This document shows positions 1 to 14,100 of a DNA stretch of 64,000 bases, piece by piece. Numbering within the stretch: the first letter of the stretch is position 1; each line of letters starts with the position of its first letter. A model generated the notes under the pieces. It ran no database searches. It was given only the letters and a program-made list of their open reading frames with translations, and was not told the origin of the DNA. A program made the position numbers and the translations under genes. The stretch is from Phoronis australis (Eukaryota; Phoronida; Phoronidae), in contig NMRA01000225.1 in assembly GCA_002633005.1 (NCBI GenBank), positions 488,547 through 552,546 on the forward strand, in the 5' to 3' direction.

Positions 1-1729
1 CTTGTATTATGAAGATTACTCACATTTTGCCCCTAGCCTATTGAGGAGACAAGGACCATGCCTTTCCATTTTGCAAAGTACAACATACTACATATATGCC
101 CTTTACTGGCCACTTTATGGTACCAATAAACAACCGTAGAAGGATACCGTATGCGGTGCAATTGTGGGCGCATTTCAACGCTCTGCGTTGCTCTTGTTTT
201 GAAATTTGGTAAATAAGTTTCTAATAAAGAGGCTGTGACACTTTCCTGGTCAGCTGATGGATTTGTAATGTATGCCACCTAGTGCCCATCTTTATCTTGT
301 GTCCACATAGCATACAATTTTGGCCATTATTTGCCAGACATCCACTGAAATCAATGCTGGTGGCTTTGCTAGTTAATAAATACACTGAACTCAATCTGGC
401 ATTTATCGGATGAGATTCAGCTTAGCCAGCAGAGGGTTTGGCTGTGAACACAAAAGTCTCCAATACAAATCTGCACGGCCTGTTCTCGTAAAATGACTTT
501 TCTTGCCAATAATGTCACTTTAAACACTCAAGACACTACCCAGGGTACGTGTACTGTCTAGTGTTTAGGATGGAAAGCAACCTATTTCTGAACATGCTGC
601 CAGCCATATTGCTTTTGGTGTATCATTATGGTGACATAATAGTTACCAAATTATTGGGTTCAATATTATGTAAATGGTTAATAAAAAATGTTACCTGTTC
701 TCCTGAACTCAAAATCGAAAGTCTGCTTTAATTGGTAAGGAGCATGCTATGAGATATTTTGTAGCTATCATGTCTCACTAAAAACTGTATTCTTGAGTGG
801 TTTGCGATTTTATCATTATTGTACTGAATGACTTAATTCTCCAAATCTTACCTCTAATCTGACTTGTCAATTAAAATGGCTTGTCAGTTTCATGGTTCAG
901 CAGTTATGGCATTCTCTCCTGCCAGACACTGTTGGCACACTATCCCGCCCATATCTTGAAGGGAAACTATTACTGATAGTTGGATGCATAAATCTTTTTG
1001 AAACTATCAGGACTTAGTAAATAGTATTTGAATAATCTTAGTGACAACACAGAGGCCATTAGACTTGTAATGAAGTATTTTAATTGTATCTAGGACTTAA
1101 TCTACAATTCTGCGTTTACGTAGCCCATTATCTACAAAATTGTGGAAATAAACTCTCTAAGATATTAAATTACTAAATTATGTAATTTTGAAACCAGTGC
1201 GGAAATGTATATCGCAAACATTGTCTGCACATAGGTCACGTGATATGGCCTCAGATGGCATGCTGACCAGTCATAAAAATGTTTGAATTTTAATTTAAAA
1301 TCAGTGTGTCATTGGATTGGGTCATGTGACCATGTCGTTTTAAATTAGTAAAACTGAGCAAAGAGGAAAGTACTTCAAAGCAAATTAAAACCAATTTTCA
1401 TTTGAAATAAAGGTTAAGCTGAAATCTCAAAAATGTTGGTAATTTTCTAAACTATCGTATTGTTTTTTATGCAGCTTTTAAGATTTTTCTATTTTTGATA
1501 GCCCCTCATGCAATGTTTGAAAATTCAAAAAAATGTTTCCAAATGACGTTCAGTAGTAGAGTGCACAAAGCATGGTGTGTGAAAGTTTGATGTCAATCCC
1601 ATCAGCCATTTCTGTGATATTACGTGCTGAAGTTCGCCAAATATGGAATTTTGCTATTGTACTACTGATATGGTGGTGGCACGCGAATGCAAAAAGTGTT
1701 AGCATGTCATTTTTCTGTTGTGTTATCAG
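1..1729 (+). other. Intron of the espin-like gene; no exon seen
   Basis: AT-rich, CpG-poor sequence. No exon with a compatible phase was found. Short open frames at 33-278 (-) and 549-731 (+) have no recognisable content. Positions 1420-1621 belong to a repeat family also found at 8606-8783. Confidence 0.6.
1420..1621 (+). repeat. Interspersed repeat, copy 1
   Basis: Shares with 8606-8783 the start TGAAATCTCAAAAATG, an internal TTTTTTATGCA, and an end with GAAAGTTTGAT and ATCAGCCATTT. Diverged, noncoding, same orientation. Confidence 0.6.
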
Positions 1730-2146
1730 AGCGTGACATGACTTCCCTAATTAACAGGAATGAGGATGTACGTCTCTCTTTACTCCATCTTGACTCGGTT
1801 CTGGACGAGTATACTGACACTCACCCCCCTCAGCGGGAGGGCTCACTACCCCCTCCTCCCCCTCCGGACTTGGACTACAGCGATGGGAACTTACCACAGA
1901 GATCAGGCTCCATCCTGCCCCCACCCCCAGATCTGGCACCGGGTGAATATTTACCCCAGAGGATGGGGTCTTTACCTCCCCCTCCACCGCCTGAAGATGA
2001 TGGTGTCCTACAGAGAACGGGCTCAGTGCTGCCTCCACCACCCCCTGAGCTTGAAGGGGGTGGCCTGCTGAGGACGGGCTCTGTGCTGCCTCCTCCACCC
2101 TTGGAGGTGGTCTCCCAGAATTCACCACCAGTCACTGCAGACTCGG
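1730..2146 (+). CDS. Espin-like exon: five RxGS-polyproline repeats
   Basis: Acceptor TTATCAG before 1730 and donor GG|GTATGT after 2146, phase 1 to phase 1. It encodes five imperfect repeats of about 19 residues, each with R-x-GS followed by five or six prolines (for example LQRTGSVLPPPPPELEG), separated by acidic spacers. Polyproline tracts of this kind bind profilin or SH3/EVH1 domains. Each repeat also carries a basophilic R-x-G-S site, so phosphorylation is plausible but inferred. An ATG at 1687 lies in frame upstream, but the splice acceptor explains the start better. Confidence 0.8.
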
Positions 2147-5100
2147 GTATGTGGCTGTCACAAAGTTTTAATTTATTTGATAAGTTTATTAATTAGAATA
2201 CTTTAGTTAGTTGGCTTATGTGCTTAATAACACTTTCTTGAAAAAATAATGGGGCCGCCGATTTGGTCGCACGCTGCTGTGCACGCATTACTTGCCTACT
2301 AACTAACATGTCATTGTTCTATTATTTTCATTTTGAAAACACCTTGTTGTTAATGATAATTGAAAAAAGTCTTTCAATTGTTATTTTTTAGTTTTTATTC
2401 TCTATTACGGAGATTAATCATCTTTGCACAGGTTTTATCATAATTTTCTGTTTATTATTAGCTCGACATTGTTATAAGAGGAAGTGAACATATTTTAGAA
2501 GTCCATCTGACAGCGTGTTGATAAGCACTGAACGTTTATCATTGACTCATCAAACAATTGTTATGTTCTGAAGATTCCATTCTTTATTTAATCTGATATA
2601 TGCGTATGCTTGAAACAGTTCGACTGCTTTTAAATCACCAACCATGAATACCAAGATAAAGACAAAGTTTGATTGTTATGAATGCAGGAAGAAAATGTTG
2701 AAGCAGTAGTTATATCTCACTTGTTGCTCTTTTGTCTTGTGTAGAATACATGGCTATGTACTCTGGTGGAGCAGACTCGCAATTGTATGAGTGTATGGAT
2801 CAACAAAATGTCATGCCGAAGGTAACGGATCAGTGTGCCTGTATTGTCATGTGTCTCTCTCTGTGGGTCTTCACTGCTTGCTATTAATAGTCTTGATACA
2901 AAACTGTAGAAATATACAGCTTTGGAACGATGTAGGTAAAAAGTGGCTAACTTAAATCTGGCAAAAAAGTTAATGTCCTTAAAAACTACCATTTTCCTTA
3001 ATTAGAGCCAATAGTTTATATGAGTGCTAGAAAAGTACTCTTGTGTCATTATTTTGCAGCTAAGTTTGTGGAGCAATCCGCTTTCAGTGCTTTGAAATAG
3101 AGCATCAGATATCAATGAAAGATGTAGTAAAACATTTAGGAAATGGTGCGTGTTTCGAATGTACTGTTTTCAAGTTACAAAAGCCAGAGAAATGACGCTA
3201 GGAAATGATGTTGATTAATATGTCGTTTTTCACATATTAAATGACACTGTAACAGGCAAGGTTAGTGTTGGTTGACTCCCAGATTTTGCTTCGTTTTGGG
3301 CGTCAGCACTATGTGTTAGTGAGGTGACGAGTAGACCTACATGAGTGGTGTGAAATTTCAAGGTCTATAGAAAATTTACACGCATCAATTCCTAGCTGTA
3401 TTCTGCTGCTATAGTCTTCGTGTAGCTAGCTGTCTGGCCATGTTTGCTATAGCCCATGTGACACTTTCAGTTTTCTACTAAACAAATAGATGCTATTATT
3501 TGTTATCTGTTTTGCTGCGTGTTATCACATTTAACAGTTTCCTATTCAGTGTTATGGAGGTAAAGTTAACAGCTGTTTTAATGTTAGAACCTTCGTTATC
3601 CACACTGATCTTTCTGTCTTCACTGTAGTCCTAAATTCTGTAACTAACATTTCACAGTTTCCTTTTAGATTAGACAGAAGTGTGCTCCTGCTCCTCCTAA
3701 ACGTGACCCTAACACTAGACTCTCTCAACCTAACTCTCCTGTGGTGAAGGTTTGTTTCTATTGCCTCGTCTGCTATCATGAAACTAAATTTACCAGTATC
3801 ACACAATAGATTTTGATTGATTAATTTTTGCAATTGTGACAAGCTCCCATTAGTTCAAACTTTCGTTTTTATACTATGTACTTTGTGATGAAGGTGTGAC
3901 AAATGTGTTCTACATTCCAGGACACGACACACCCAGCATCCTCTAGGGGTCCCCCTATGTTCAAGCCCCCTCCCCCTCCAGCGTCCCCTTCGGCCTCATC
4001 CATTCCTCCCCCCTCTCCATCAGGACCGCCACAGTTCAAACCTCCCCCACCACCCACAGCTGTCACAGCTGAAACGCATATACCACCCCCTCCACCATTC
4101 CCTGCACCTCGACCTCCGGTTGCCCTACAAAACCAGCCATCTTCCCAGATCATCTCTAAACACCCACCAGGTCCTGAAGTAGCCCCTCCCGTTCTCCCAA
4201 CACCCTCAGCTCCAGTAGCCTCTCCCACTAAACGCCCACCAGCCCCGTCTGTGGCTCCTCCCCCTCTGCCATCCAATATTCCATCTGTTAAACCTCCTCC
4301 CTCTACACTTTCCACGTCAGACCAGCCAACACCTCCTGTCTCCATGTTTGGTCCACGCGTTGTTGGCAAGAAGCCTATGAAGCAGCAGCCTCTGACTTCT
4401 GGAATATCTTCATCGCAGAGCCTGATTAAAAAACTCCAGAAGAGGCGAGAACGAAGTGAAGAGACTCTGGAGGATCAGTCCACTTCATCAAGTGGGCTAC
4501 CTGCTCCTCCGCCACCATCTCCACCTGTCCCCTCTGTGACACTGCCACCACCCCATCCTGCTGTTCCATCGACGCTGTCAAGTGCTGTATTACCCAGTAA
4601 ATCTACAGAGCCCAGGGTACCCATAACAGTCCCTGTGGCAGGCCCTGGGGCACCACTCCCCCCTCCACCAGCTCCATCTATAGTTGCCCAAACCCTGGGC
4701 CCACCAGCCCCACCTTCTGTACCACCACCATCAGCCCCACTCCCCCCTCCACCAGCTCCACCTATAACTGCTCAGACCCTGGGCCCACCAGCCCCACCTG
4801 TACCACCACCATCAGTACCAATGCCTCCCACTCCACCGTTGGCTTCGCTTCCACATCCCCCTCCACCTCCATCAATACCAGCCCCTCCTCCCCCTCCATC
4901 AACATCAGCCCCTCCTCCCCCTCCCCCTCCCCCCATGGGCATTGTTCCACCTCCACCATCCACTAAAGCTCCTTCAGCTGCAGTGACACCTGGTGGTCTT
5001 CTTGCTGGACTTGCAAACGTTGAGCTAAAGAAAGTTTNCCAGCCCCTCCTCCCCTTCCATCAACATCAGCCCCTCCTCCCCCTCCCCCTCCCCCCATGGG

Positions 5101-8100
5101 CATTGTTCCACCTCCACCATCCACTAAAGCTCCTTCAGCTGCAGTGACACCTGGTGGTCTTCTTGCTGGACTTGCAAACGTTGAGCTAAAGAAAGTTTCA
5201 CAGAGTTCTGAAGGTCAGTTTGTTTGCTTAATAATGTTGAGAAATAAAAGTTGGCAAAATGTTAAAGGATATTTTTTTTCTTAGTTGAAACTGCATCATA
5301 GATTGAAAGATATCTCTTGTTCGTTTTTACTGACTCAGAGTGACTTTAAAGTTCATAACGAGTGAAGTTCAGTGCCATTCAATGGTAGTGGCCATTTTGT
5401 TGGTGCACTGACAGAAATTCTGTATTAAGATCTGTTTGTTTTGAAAAAGAAAGAATTTGTAGTTGATAGAGCATTATTCAAAAATTGATTGTGACTAAAT
5501 CAATATGAAACTTGTCTTGTGAAGGTTTTGACAGGAATAAAGCAGCAAAGAGACTTACACGGTCGTCTCTAACGTTTTCTGTACGTGAGCAAACTGTGAA
5601 AATAAAATCAGTGTAACCAATTTGCAATTGTTTGCTACAGTTCTGTAAAACATGAAAAAATAAACAATCATGTAAAATCATGTAATTGCTCCGGTTTATA
5701 CACGTAGCTCCACCAAAATATCTTGCATTCTCTCGCACCATTAGTGACATAAGGTAGGCAAGTTTCCAATATCCTCTTTTTCAAAGTTGACACAGGCTTA
5801 GTCTAATTGTTTTATGTTGGTATGTCTAATTTGTTCTTGATTACTAGACGTGTACAATCAATGTTACTAGTAAAAGGTCTGTTTACTGTATTGATGTTGT
5901 CCATCTGATGTCTGCAGTGGCTAATACTGTTGTGTCTGTGTATCACAACTCATTCAGTTCCACCTAAGTGTCAGTGGCCCAGCCTACATCATAATAGGGA
6001 CTAATCCTGTCTCATGGTTGTGCAACGTACCATCAATTTTGAAAACTGACGAGTGCCTCCATTTTGGAAATAACCCCTGTAAGATATAGACTAAGTGTAG
6101 ACTTAAATTTCCCTGGTCAAACACTGACTACTGCTTAAAACTATCCGATTCTGTTAAAAGTCGCACGTTTCGTAGCTGTAAAGTACATTGTATATAGCTT
6201 GAATTTCAAACAAAGCCTGTGAATGATGGTTTTACTGCTTTGCACTCCATCGGCGGACTGAAGAGTTCACTTCTCCGTGTACTGTTCACAAATTGCAGAG
6301 AATCTGTCCTGAAACCATGCACCTCCAGTACATATTTCCTCTGGAGCAGGTTGTTCTCGTTTATACAGTTATGTGACTTACTCCTGGCCTTGTCTACTGC
6401 TGTCCACTGGTGCCGTATTTAAGCTTATAGCTTCCAAAATGCATTATTGAACTCTCCGAGATCAATATTTATGAATGTATCGAATACCTTCTTACTCAGA
6501 GGGCCGATCAACCTTAAACTAACAATAGACATCCACACTTGTTTGTCAATACATGGGTTTAATTATTCATTGTTCGGGGAAGTGTTTGCTTTAATGCATA
6601 GAGAAGAATGGATACATAATTGATACTTGATCAATGAATGCTGAGATTCAAAGCCTGTGATGGCTTATGCCATATAAAGGTGAAGTAATTGATTATTACC
6701 TGGACAGTAGCTTGTCTTCAGGTGGTGAGCCGCTTGTTGCTTCATTATTGAATTGCCTGTCTCCTAGACCAAACAGTTGCAAATTGGAGGTAAATGTTAA
6801 AATTAAGCACGTATTCAGTGTAACTTCGCAAAAGCACACGGTGTGGGTTTTTTGCGTTGGCATAGACTATAACTGTTGAAGCTTTTTGTAGTTTGTTTGT
6901 TTACGTCGAATTCTGTTTGATTTGGGCACTTCCAAAGTGTTTGGAGTAAGTGAATTTTTGCGTACGCACATGGTGTAATCGGCACATTAACTATTGACTC
7001 TTGATTGGAAACTCTGGAATCGCTAATGTATGGTCAGCTATAATGTCCTGGACAGAACTAACAGTTTACAGTAGAGATGCTTTTAATGAGGGCTCATTAA
7101 GATTGTCTGCTATTATCTGTCATTTAATGTTATTGTCCATAGCATTGCGTGGAATGTTTGCATTTGTTACACAGGTGTTCCAACAACAGCAGATCGCTAA
7201 AAATGACATAGTATTTGTATGATAAATAGTTCTGATTATCAATTGATTCCTCTGTATTTTGTGCTGTGCAGACAAATCTGTGACCATGAACCACCAAACA
7301 GGGCAGCAACATGTATTTGTGGGTTTGTACATGTTGATATTTGGCGTTTATCTACTTTTAAAACTCTGGTCCCTTCGGCATATATCACTATGTGTAGATC
7401 AATCAATGTTTATTGTGATTGAAATGTGAGGTCAATGTTGATTGTTATCGGCTTCCGTTTACTAGGAAGTTTGTGTCCTGTTACTTTGATGATCAAGATC
7501 CGTGTTTAGTTTCACTAAGTACTGTTACATGATAATAAATACATTAGATGAATATTAGATGACTATAGTGTCGTAAATAGCATTAAAATCTGATACAGTC
7601 TCTTCTTTGGTATTCAGTGTTTTGTCTGAATTCCTTTGTGTTTTAAGGTTGATTTGACGCAGTGTTGTTGCATTGCATAAAATGTACTGAAGACTGGCTT
7701 TTTAGTAAGTGATTGTAAGGAAATGGTCAGGTTGTTTTTGATAAGTTTATTTAGCGTTGAGTGCTCGTTGTCCTCACTTTCGTTATATCCAATGTCCAAT
7801 TGTATAGTCAAAACACATTACCGTTATGCATATAGTTAAATAACATTAGGAAGATGCTGACTAGCGCGTTCCTTATTGCCTGTTGTCGACACAATTACTG
7901 CCATCTAGTGACCTTGTATGTAGGTCCTAGTATTGCTAAACACGTCTTTGTTTTATATTTGACAATAGAGAGAAGTGCGGCTGCGACTGATCTCCAAAAT
8001 TCACTCATCGCCCAGCTACAAACTGGCATTCAGCTCAAGCGTAGTCCCGGCCCAAGGATACGAGATATACACCGAGACGGTGAGGAGTTTTTCGGCCATT

Positions 8101-11100
8101 ATTTTTTATTCACCCTAGTGATCCCAGTAAGGTATAATTTGAAGAGCAACAATCACTGCCTTCAAATTTGCATTTTGATGTTGGAGTAGGATTGGTCACA
8201 GAAGACTGTGTTTAAGTATGTTGTCTGTGTTCTTTTGAACACCTAACATTCACTTAATGCAGTCATTTTATTACATCTCGCAATTTCCTAGAAACTCAAT
8301 TTGGCATCGATCCTGGTTATATACCAAAAGCAGTCAAAGCTATTTTGGCTCAAGGTTGTGTAGGTCCTTGTTGACAAATCTGCAAATATATACAAAACTA
8401 TAGATTTCAACTTAGTTAAAATGTAATATCTGAGAATAAAAGCCTGTAGAATTTGATTTTTAACTTTTTGCTTATCTGACATTAATTGGGTCACATAACA
8501 CCATATATTTTAGTGCAGTTTAGCAAAAATGAAGGCATACTTATAGCAAAACAACAACATTGGCAATACAATATTATTTATTTGATAAAACTAACTTTTA
8601 AAAAATGAAATCTCAAAAATGCTGTATCGCAGTTTTCTGAAATATCGTCTCATTTTTTTATGCAAGTATGGGCTTGTTTCCCAAGAACTTAAAAACAATT
8701 TGTATTAACGTTTTGCAAAACGCTACAAAAAGCATAGTATCTGAAAGTTTGATAGGAATCTAATCAGCCATTTTTGAGATACAGTGTTTTGGACATTATT
8801 TTCTTGGGTCCTCATATCGTTATTAATTTCCCAACCATTAAAACTCAAACTAAACATGAGACAATTTATTATCCCAAAATGCTGCGTTTAAGCTGCAACA
8901 AAACCCTAGTATTCACTAAACTGGTAGAAAAATTAAATGGTTTCTTTTCTTGCATTCGGGGCTTGAGTAAGTTTCCTATAAAATGTAAACTTCACTCTCC
9001 ATTAAATACAATTTTCTCCAAACTATTATGCATTCCCTGTGGTGTATTCCTTGTTATCTTTTCACCTGTCTCAGTATTGTCTTAGAATGATTACTGTCAA
9101 GGTTATGAAATCAAAATATCCAACCTCGGTACAAGTAAACTCAAATGTAAGACCGTTTAGAGTAGTCCATCGCTACAAGCAACTGGACTGAAACTGTTGG
9201 CCTTGAGTCGATTTGTCATCAGCTGTATTTTCAGAGTCTGTTCAAGATTCCATTGACTGTCATAGTTTGTGTGTTTGGTGTGACTAAAGCACAGTACACC
9301 TGAGTGCAATATGCATGGTGAATTTAAAAATTTAGTGTGCATTTAGGGCTTGACTATCCACTGATCCACAGGGGTAATGAAACAATTATCTTCTCAGCCA
9401 GGAACGTAAACCCTTTGTTGAACTCTGTTTACTTTCATGGACAAACTGCTACAATTGTATGACTAAGGAGAGGGTTCACAAAGAACTACAATCACTGATC
9501 TTGCACGTCAATTTCAAAAGGTCTACTGGGTGTGAATTACACCTTGATTTTCAAACTTCTGTAAAATTCTTAGCTTCTATGTGGACCAGTTATTCCCTCC
9601 TACCCTGGAATGTAACTTTCACGTTTTAACCAAAATGCATGCACTGACTACCATTACCAAGGTACACACTTGTGTATTATTACCTCAGTGTTGCCATCAA
9701 TCACACTTAATGCAGTTGTAGGTGATAGACAAGTGCTGCATGCACTAATACCTGTTCTGTTTCTAACAGACACTAAGAAGGCCCAGAAGAATACTATGGA
9801 AGGACCTGAAGACCCGGGTGTGACCACAGTGGTGGAGGCTGGCAGTGATACACGTGAGTATTTAATATTCATTGTACGCATAATGACATGATTGTAGAAA
9901 GACGGAAATTCCACATTTGCATCCCAAAGAAGAGATTTTTATGGAGATTTCTTGTCTAGCTGCAGTGTGTCACAGACTGAGGCCAAGGATGATACTAGGT
10001 CACGTAGATTGACGGAGAGCATGGACCTAATACGAGAGGTCGAATGTGTATTTGCTTCATATTGATACAGCCACTGAAGTTCCTTTCTATTGTCTTTTAT
10101 TACCATACCTTTACCTGCTTTGAGGTATCATCACCATCTCTATTCATTTTGTTTACGACGGACAATTTTTTTATGCTTTTGTCAGCATGCTATTTATTGG
10201 TCAAGGCCCTGGTCTAACGTAGTTCTTGAAAGCGGACTCAAAATTATTTTCGACATTTTCCATTCTACTGTAATGTGAAAGCGAGATGAATGTCTGTTGG
10301 TTCCTGCTTGAGTACGGTGACACTGTCTAAATGACTGTCTAACCCGAATTTGTACTTGATGACCGCTGCGTTAGCATTGGCTACAAGTGATTCTGTACTC
10401 AAAATTTTAGTTTTTTTCTGGAAATCTCGAGTTTTTATTTGAGTTTTTAGCCTGAATCTAGGGGTCATCAAGTGCTAACTTGGATTAAAAATGTGTTTGC
10501 ATAAACCGTAATGTACTTACAAGCACAAAATGAAACATTTGATTATCTTGAGTTCATTATAATGAAAGCAGAGTGAAAAATGTTTGGAGATTAGCCCGAC
10601 CTATCGGAAGTTATCGTGCTGCATTTTAGCCAATCAGAGACAAAAGGCAGTGGTCTTGTTTGTTCCTTACCTCGTTGATTCTAGTTTGGTTTCCCCCAAA
10701 CCAGCTAGCTAGCAAACTGGAGACGACACTTGTACAAGCTGACCAATGAAACATTTGTGCAATTTAACCAATGACATATTTATGCAATTCAACGCATTTG
10801 CATGTTTTAGAGATAGTTGAAGCAACAATTTAATAATTCACAAATCACTGTGCATATGACTTCTTGCTCTTTCGAAGAGGTCAGTCACAGGATGCTTTCT
10901 GTTAGTGAGCTCTGCGTTGTTTTGAAATGTCGAGTCTTGCTGTGTCCAAAGAGGCACTTGATTGTACTCCACAAATCTCTGCCAAATTCTAGACAACTAT
11001 GTCATTTGCTCGTGGAATCAGTATTCACTTTTCAGGAACAATACCTGTACATATTCCGAGGGTTAAAAGTACTTCCCAGTGTATTTCAAGTCATTTTCCT

Positions 11101-14100
11101 ACGACAGGAAGAAACACAAAGTGGTTGTTATGAATTATCATCCTGAGCTGCTATCTGTAGAACCAAAACATTAGCCATGCACTTGGGGTGAGAAATCTTT
11201 GGCTATGGAAGTGAAACAGTGAATTCTGTTCCATAGTTTGTAATTCTATCCCACAATTCAACATGATTCCATGCTCACCAGCCAATCACTTCAATTTGCG
11301 TGGGTACACGTCTAGTCAATTGAGGTCATTAGTGTACACTTACCTTTCACTTGCGTGACTGTGCAGTCTTACGTGATCTCGCTTTGCTTAATAGAAACTT
11401 GGTCTACGGAAAGCAGCCATTTGCTATCAGCTACTCTTTCTTTCAAATGGCTTATCTCAGCACATTTCTCATTTTTCTCACAATGATCACCATGTCGTAT
11501 GTTCAGATTTATATGCTTTAGTTTACAGATACATTATATTGACAAACTAACAGGATGTATAAAAAGTAAATTGTGTAGTTAGCTGAGTGTAATATTTAAC
11601 TTCCATATAGCGCAAAGTGTGGACTTAAAACCTGCTGATATGCAGTGTGACAGCTATGAACCTGCTGACTGTAGTAAGACATCTGATGATGAGCCCCCGA
11701 GTGAGCCACCTCCACCGCCCCCTGTGGAGAACGGTGACGCTAAGAGTGAGGCTAGTGATGCCGAGAGTGGGGAGGATCCTGGACCCACGGACACACCAGA
11801 GATTGATGACACTGTGTCACACAATGGTTGGTGTTGACTGGTGTGACTTGCTGTTGCAATCAAGTGATTCATTTGGTTTTTTTTATTTCAGCTTATTAAT
11901 TTGATTTCCGCAGTAATGGTTCCTCAATTTGTATTGAAATAATTGGGAAATATTATTTTTTCCATTTTTCAAATGCACACGCATTACATCATGTTAAAGT
12001 GCACATAGTTGCACTATGTGTTGGTTCATGCCAGCTAATCAATACAATGAGATGGGGTTAAGCTTTTGTTCCCATTTAACTTTGTTGAGAAGTTTGATAG
12101 TTTATAAACAGAAATAAGTTCACTTTTCGGCCATTCATCTTCTAAAATTGAAGAACCTAACTCTTAATTTAGCGGTTTCCTCTATACTTTTCTTAATGAC
12201 AGTTTTACAGACTTGTTGCTGTGGTGTATTACTGCACGTTATTGATTTCCAGTCTCACGTCCACTCTTGTGTGAATGTGTGGGCGTGCGTTTTACGTTCA
12301 CTGCTCTCCGCATGTTGCGTCTTCTACAACAGGTCCCCATGTATCTGGTGAACTCATAGACCTGCCACAACCATTTACACTGTCTATCCATTGTGCTTGC
12401 TATTATGTTTTTGCCAGACTTAAAAAGGATTTAATTTTTAGGCATGACATTTTCAATCAAGTGAAGCTTAAGCGTAAAACATGGGCTTGTCTTTGGTCAA
12501 GCAACTAAAGAGACTACATCCATTCTAGCACTTCCTTGTTATTTTATTGATCGTCTGCAATTCTTTGATCTTGAACCCTTTCCTCCACAATGCCGTTCTT
12601 GAATCGAATCCTTCATATATCTGACTAAGTCTTCTACATTCCATTGGAATGATTTCAGATTTTGTTGTGGCTTTGTACTGCACAGAAATCTCTTAATACC
12701 TTAGATAGATCAATATATGGTATTGGGATTCTGCTTGATGGAACATTGGCCATTATGTGAACTTAGGCATGCGAGAAATGTAGGACATCTGTGCTGGCTG
12801 GCTGGCTGTTTTATGGTCCATAATGCATTCTTTACAGGATAGTTGACTTCGCCTTTTCCACTTGTACTTTGGGGAGGGTTGTCCTGTTCATTTAAATATT
12901 TAATAGTGCCATGTATATTATCATAGAACTGAACTGGTCTTGGTTTTGGTCTGCACTTGACTCATTTCAAAACCTACACCTCAAAGCTGGCACCTGAGAT
13001 GACGCTGGGTAAAATAGAAGGACCTCGAACCGTTTCAGTTGGCATTAGCTCATTTTTTGTTGTTGAAAGTACAAACAACTGTACATGAGGATGTCAGTAC
13101 TGGTAAAATGACTGCATAATGAGGATCATGGGAAGGTTAGAGTTGCGAACACATTATAGCCCATTGAATTCAGTCTGGTTACCTGGGCTGGTTGGTCCCT
13201 TATGACTCCATGTGCCTGCTGACTGTTGGCAGCCTAGCCTATGGGCTGTCAATTTGGAGGGAATGGGTTGATTGAAACTTTCGATTCAATTGACAAATAA
13301 AGTTAATTGCCGGGCTTTGGTTTGACCTTTCATCAGTTCTTATCAGGTACTTCATGAGAAATAATGCATCACTGGAGTAATTTTCAGAAAGAAACACTGA
13401 CCAGTCCTATGATTTTCCTTAACTTAATCATTGAATACTATGTTAAAGGTTACTGTTGGAATGTATTACTTGCACATACCTCTCTGATGTCCGATTCGAC
13501 AGCACAAACAATTATACACAACCTATAATATCTCCATTGTTGTTTTTACCAGTTCACTGGACTTGAGGAAGTCACAAGCGTGGTTATCAGAACATTGCAG
13601 AAACATTCACTCACTGTTTTTATTAATAAAGCCTATTTTTCTTTGTGCTGCCAGAGGATAAAGTTGAAATTGCAAAGGATACAAACAACATCATAATTGT
13701 GAATGGATCAGGTTAGTAGTCATTTAAATATTTTAACGGTTGACCGTTTATTGCTACCGGAGAACAAAGAGTTTAGTTAGATGCGATAAAAATGGGGACT
13801 TGCTGTATGTAAATTACAAGTAACAGAACCTCAAATGTTGCTTAATGATATCTAAACAGTGCAATCCATGATAGTTATAGAGAGAGAAATTTTACATAAT
13901 AGAATTTCCCTTGTAAGCCATATTGTGCTGCATACATGATTATAGCAGTACTGTAGTTACTGTTAGCGATCCACATAAAAACATGGAGTATACAAGTGAA
14001 ACTTTTGATGACTCATGGGAACAGCAATATTTCCTATACATGTAGGTGTTGTGTGTACCTTAGTCTATGTTAAATTAATTATTAATTGTCCGTCAATGTT

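Noticed and set aside
1687-1729. ATG at 1687 as start of the proline-repeat protein
   Set aside because: In frame, but a splice acceptor at 1728-1729 and phase continuity explain the region better; espin genes have more 5' exons.
3869-4369. Glycine-rich minus-strand frame opposite the proline exon
   Set aside because: Antisense shadow of proline codons.
6730-6797. Possible extra espin-like exon (GEPLVASLLNCLSPRPNSCK)
   Set aside because: Acceptor and donor look usable and the phase 1 entry fits, but it exits in phase 0, which does not fit the next exon (phase 1).
9960-10042. Open frame SVSQTEAKDDTRSRRLTESM
   Set aside because: Coding-like composition, but no available acceptor gives the phase 1 entry needed, and the donor is weak.
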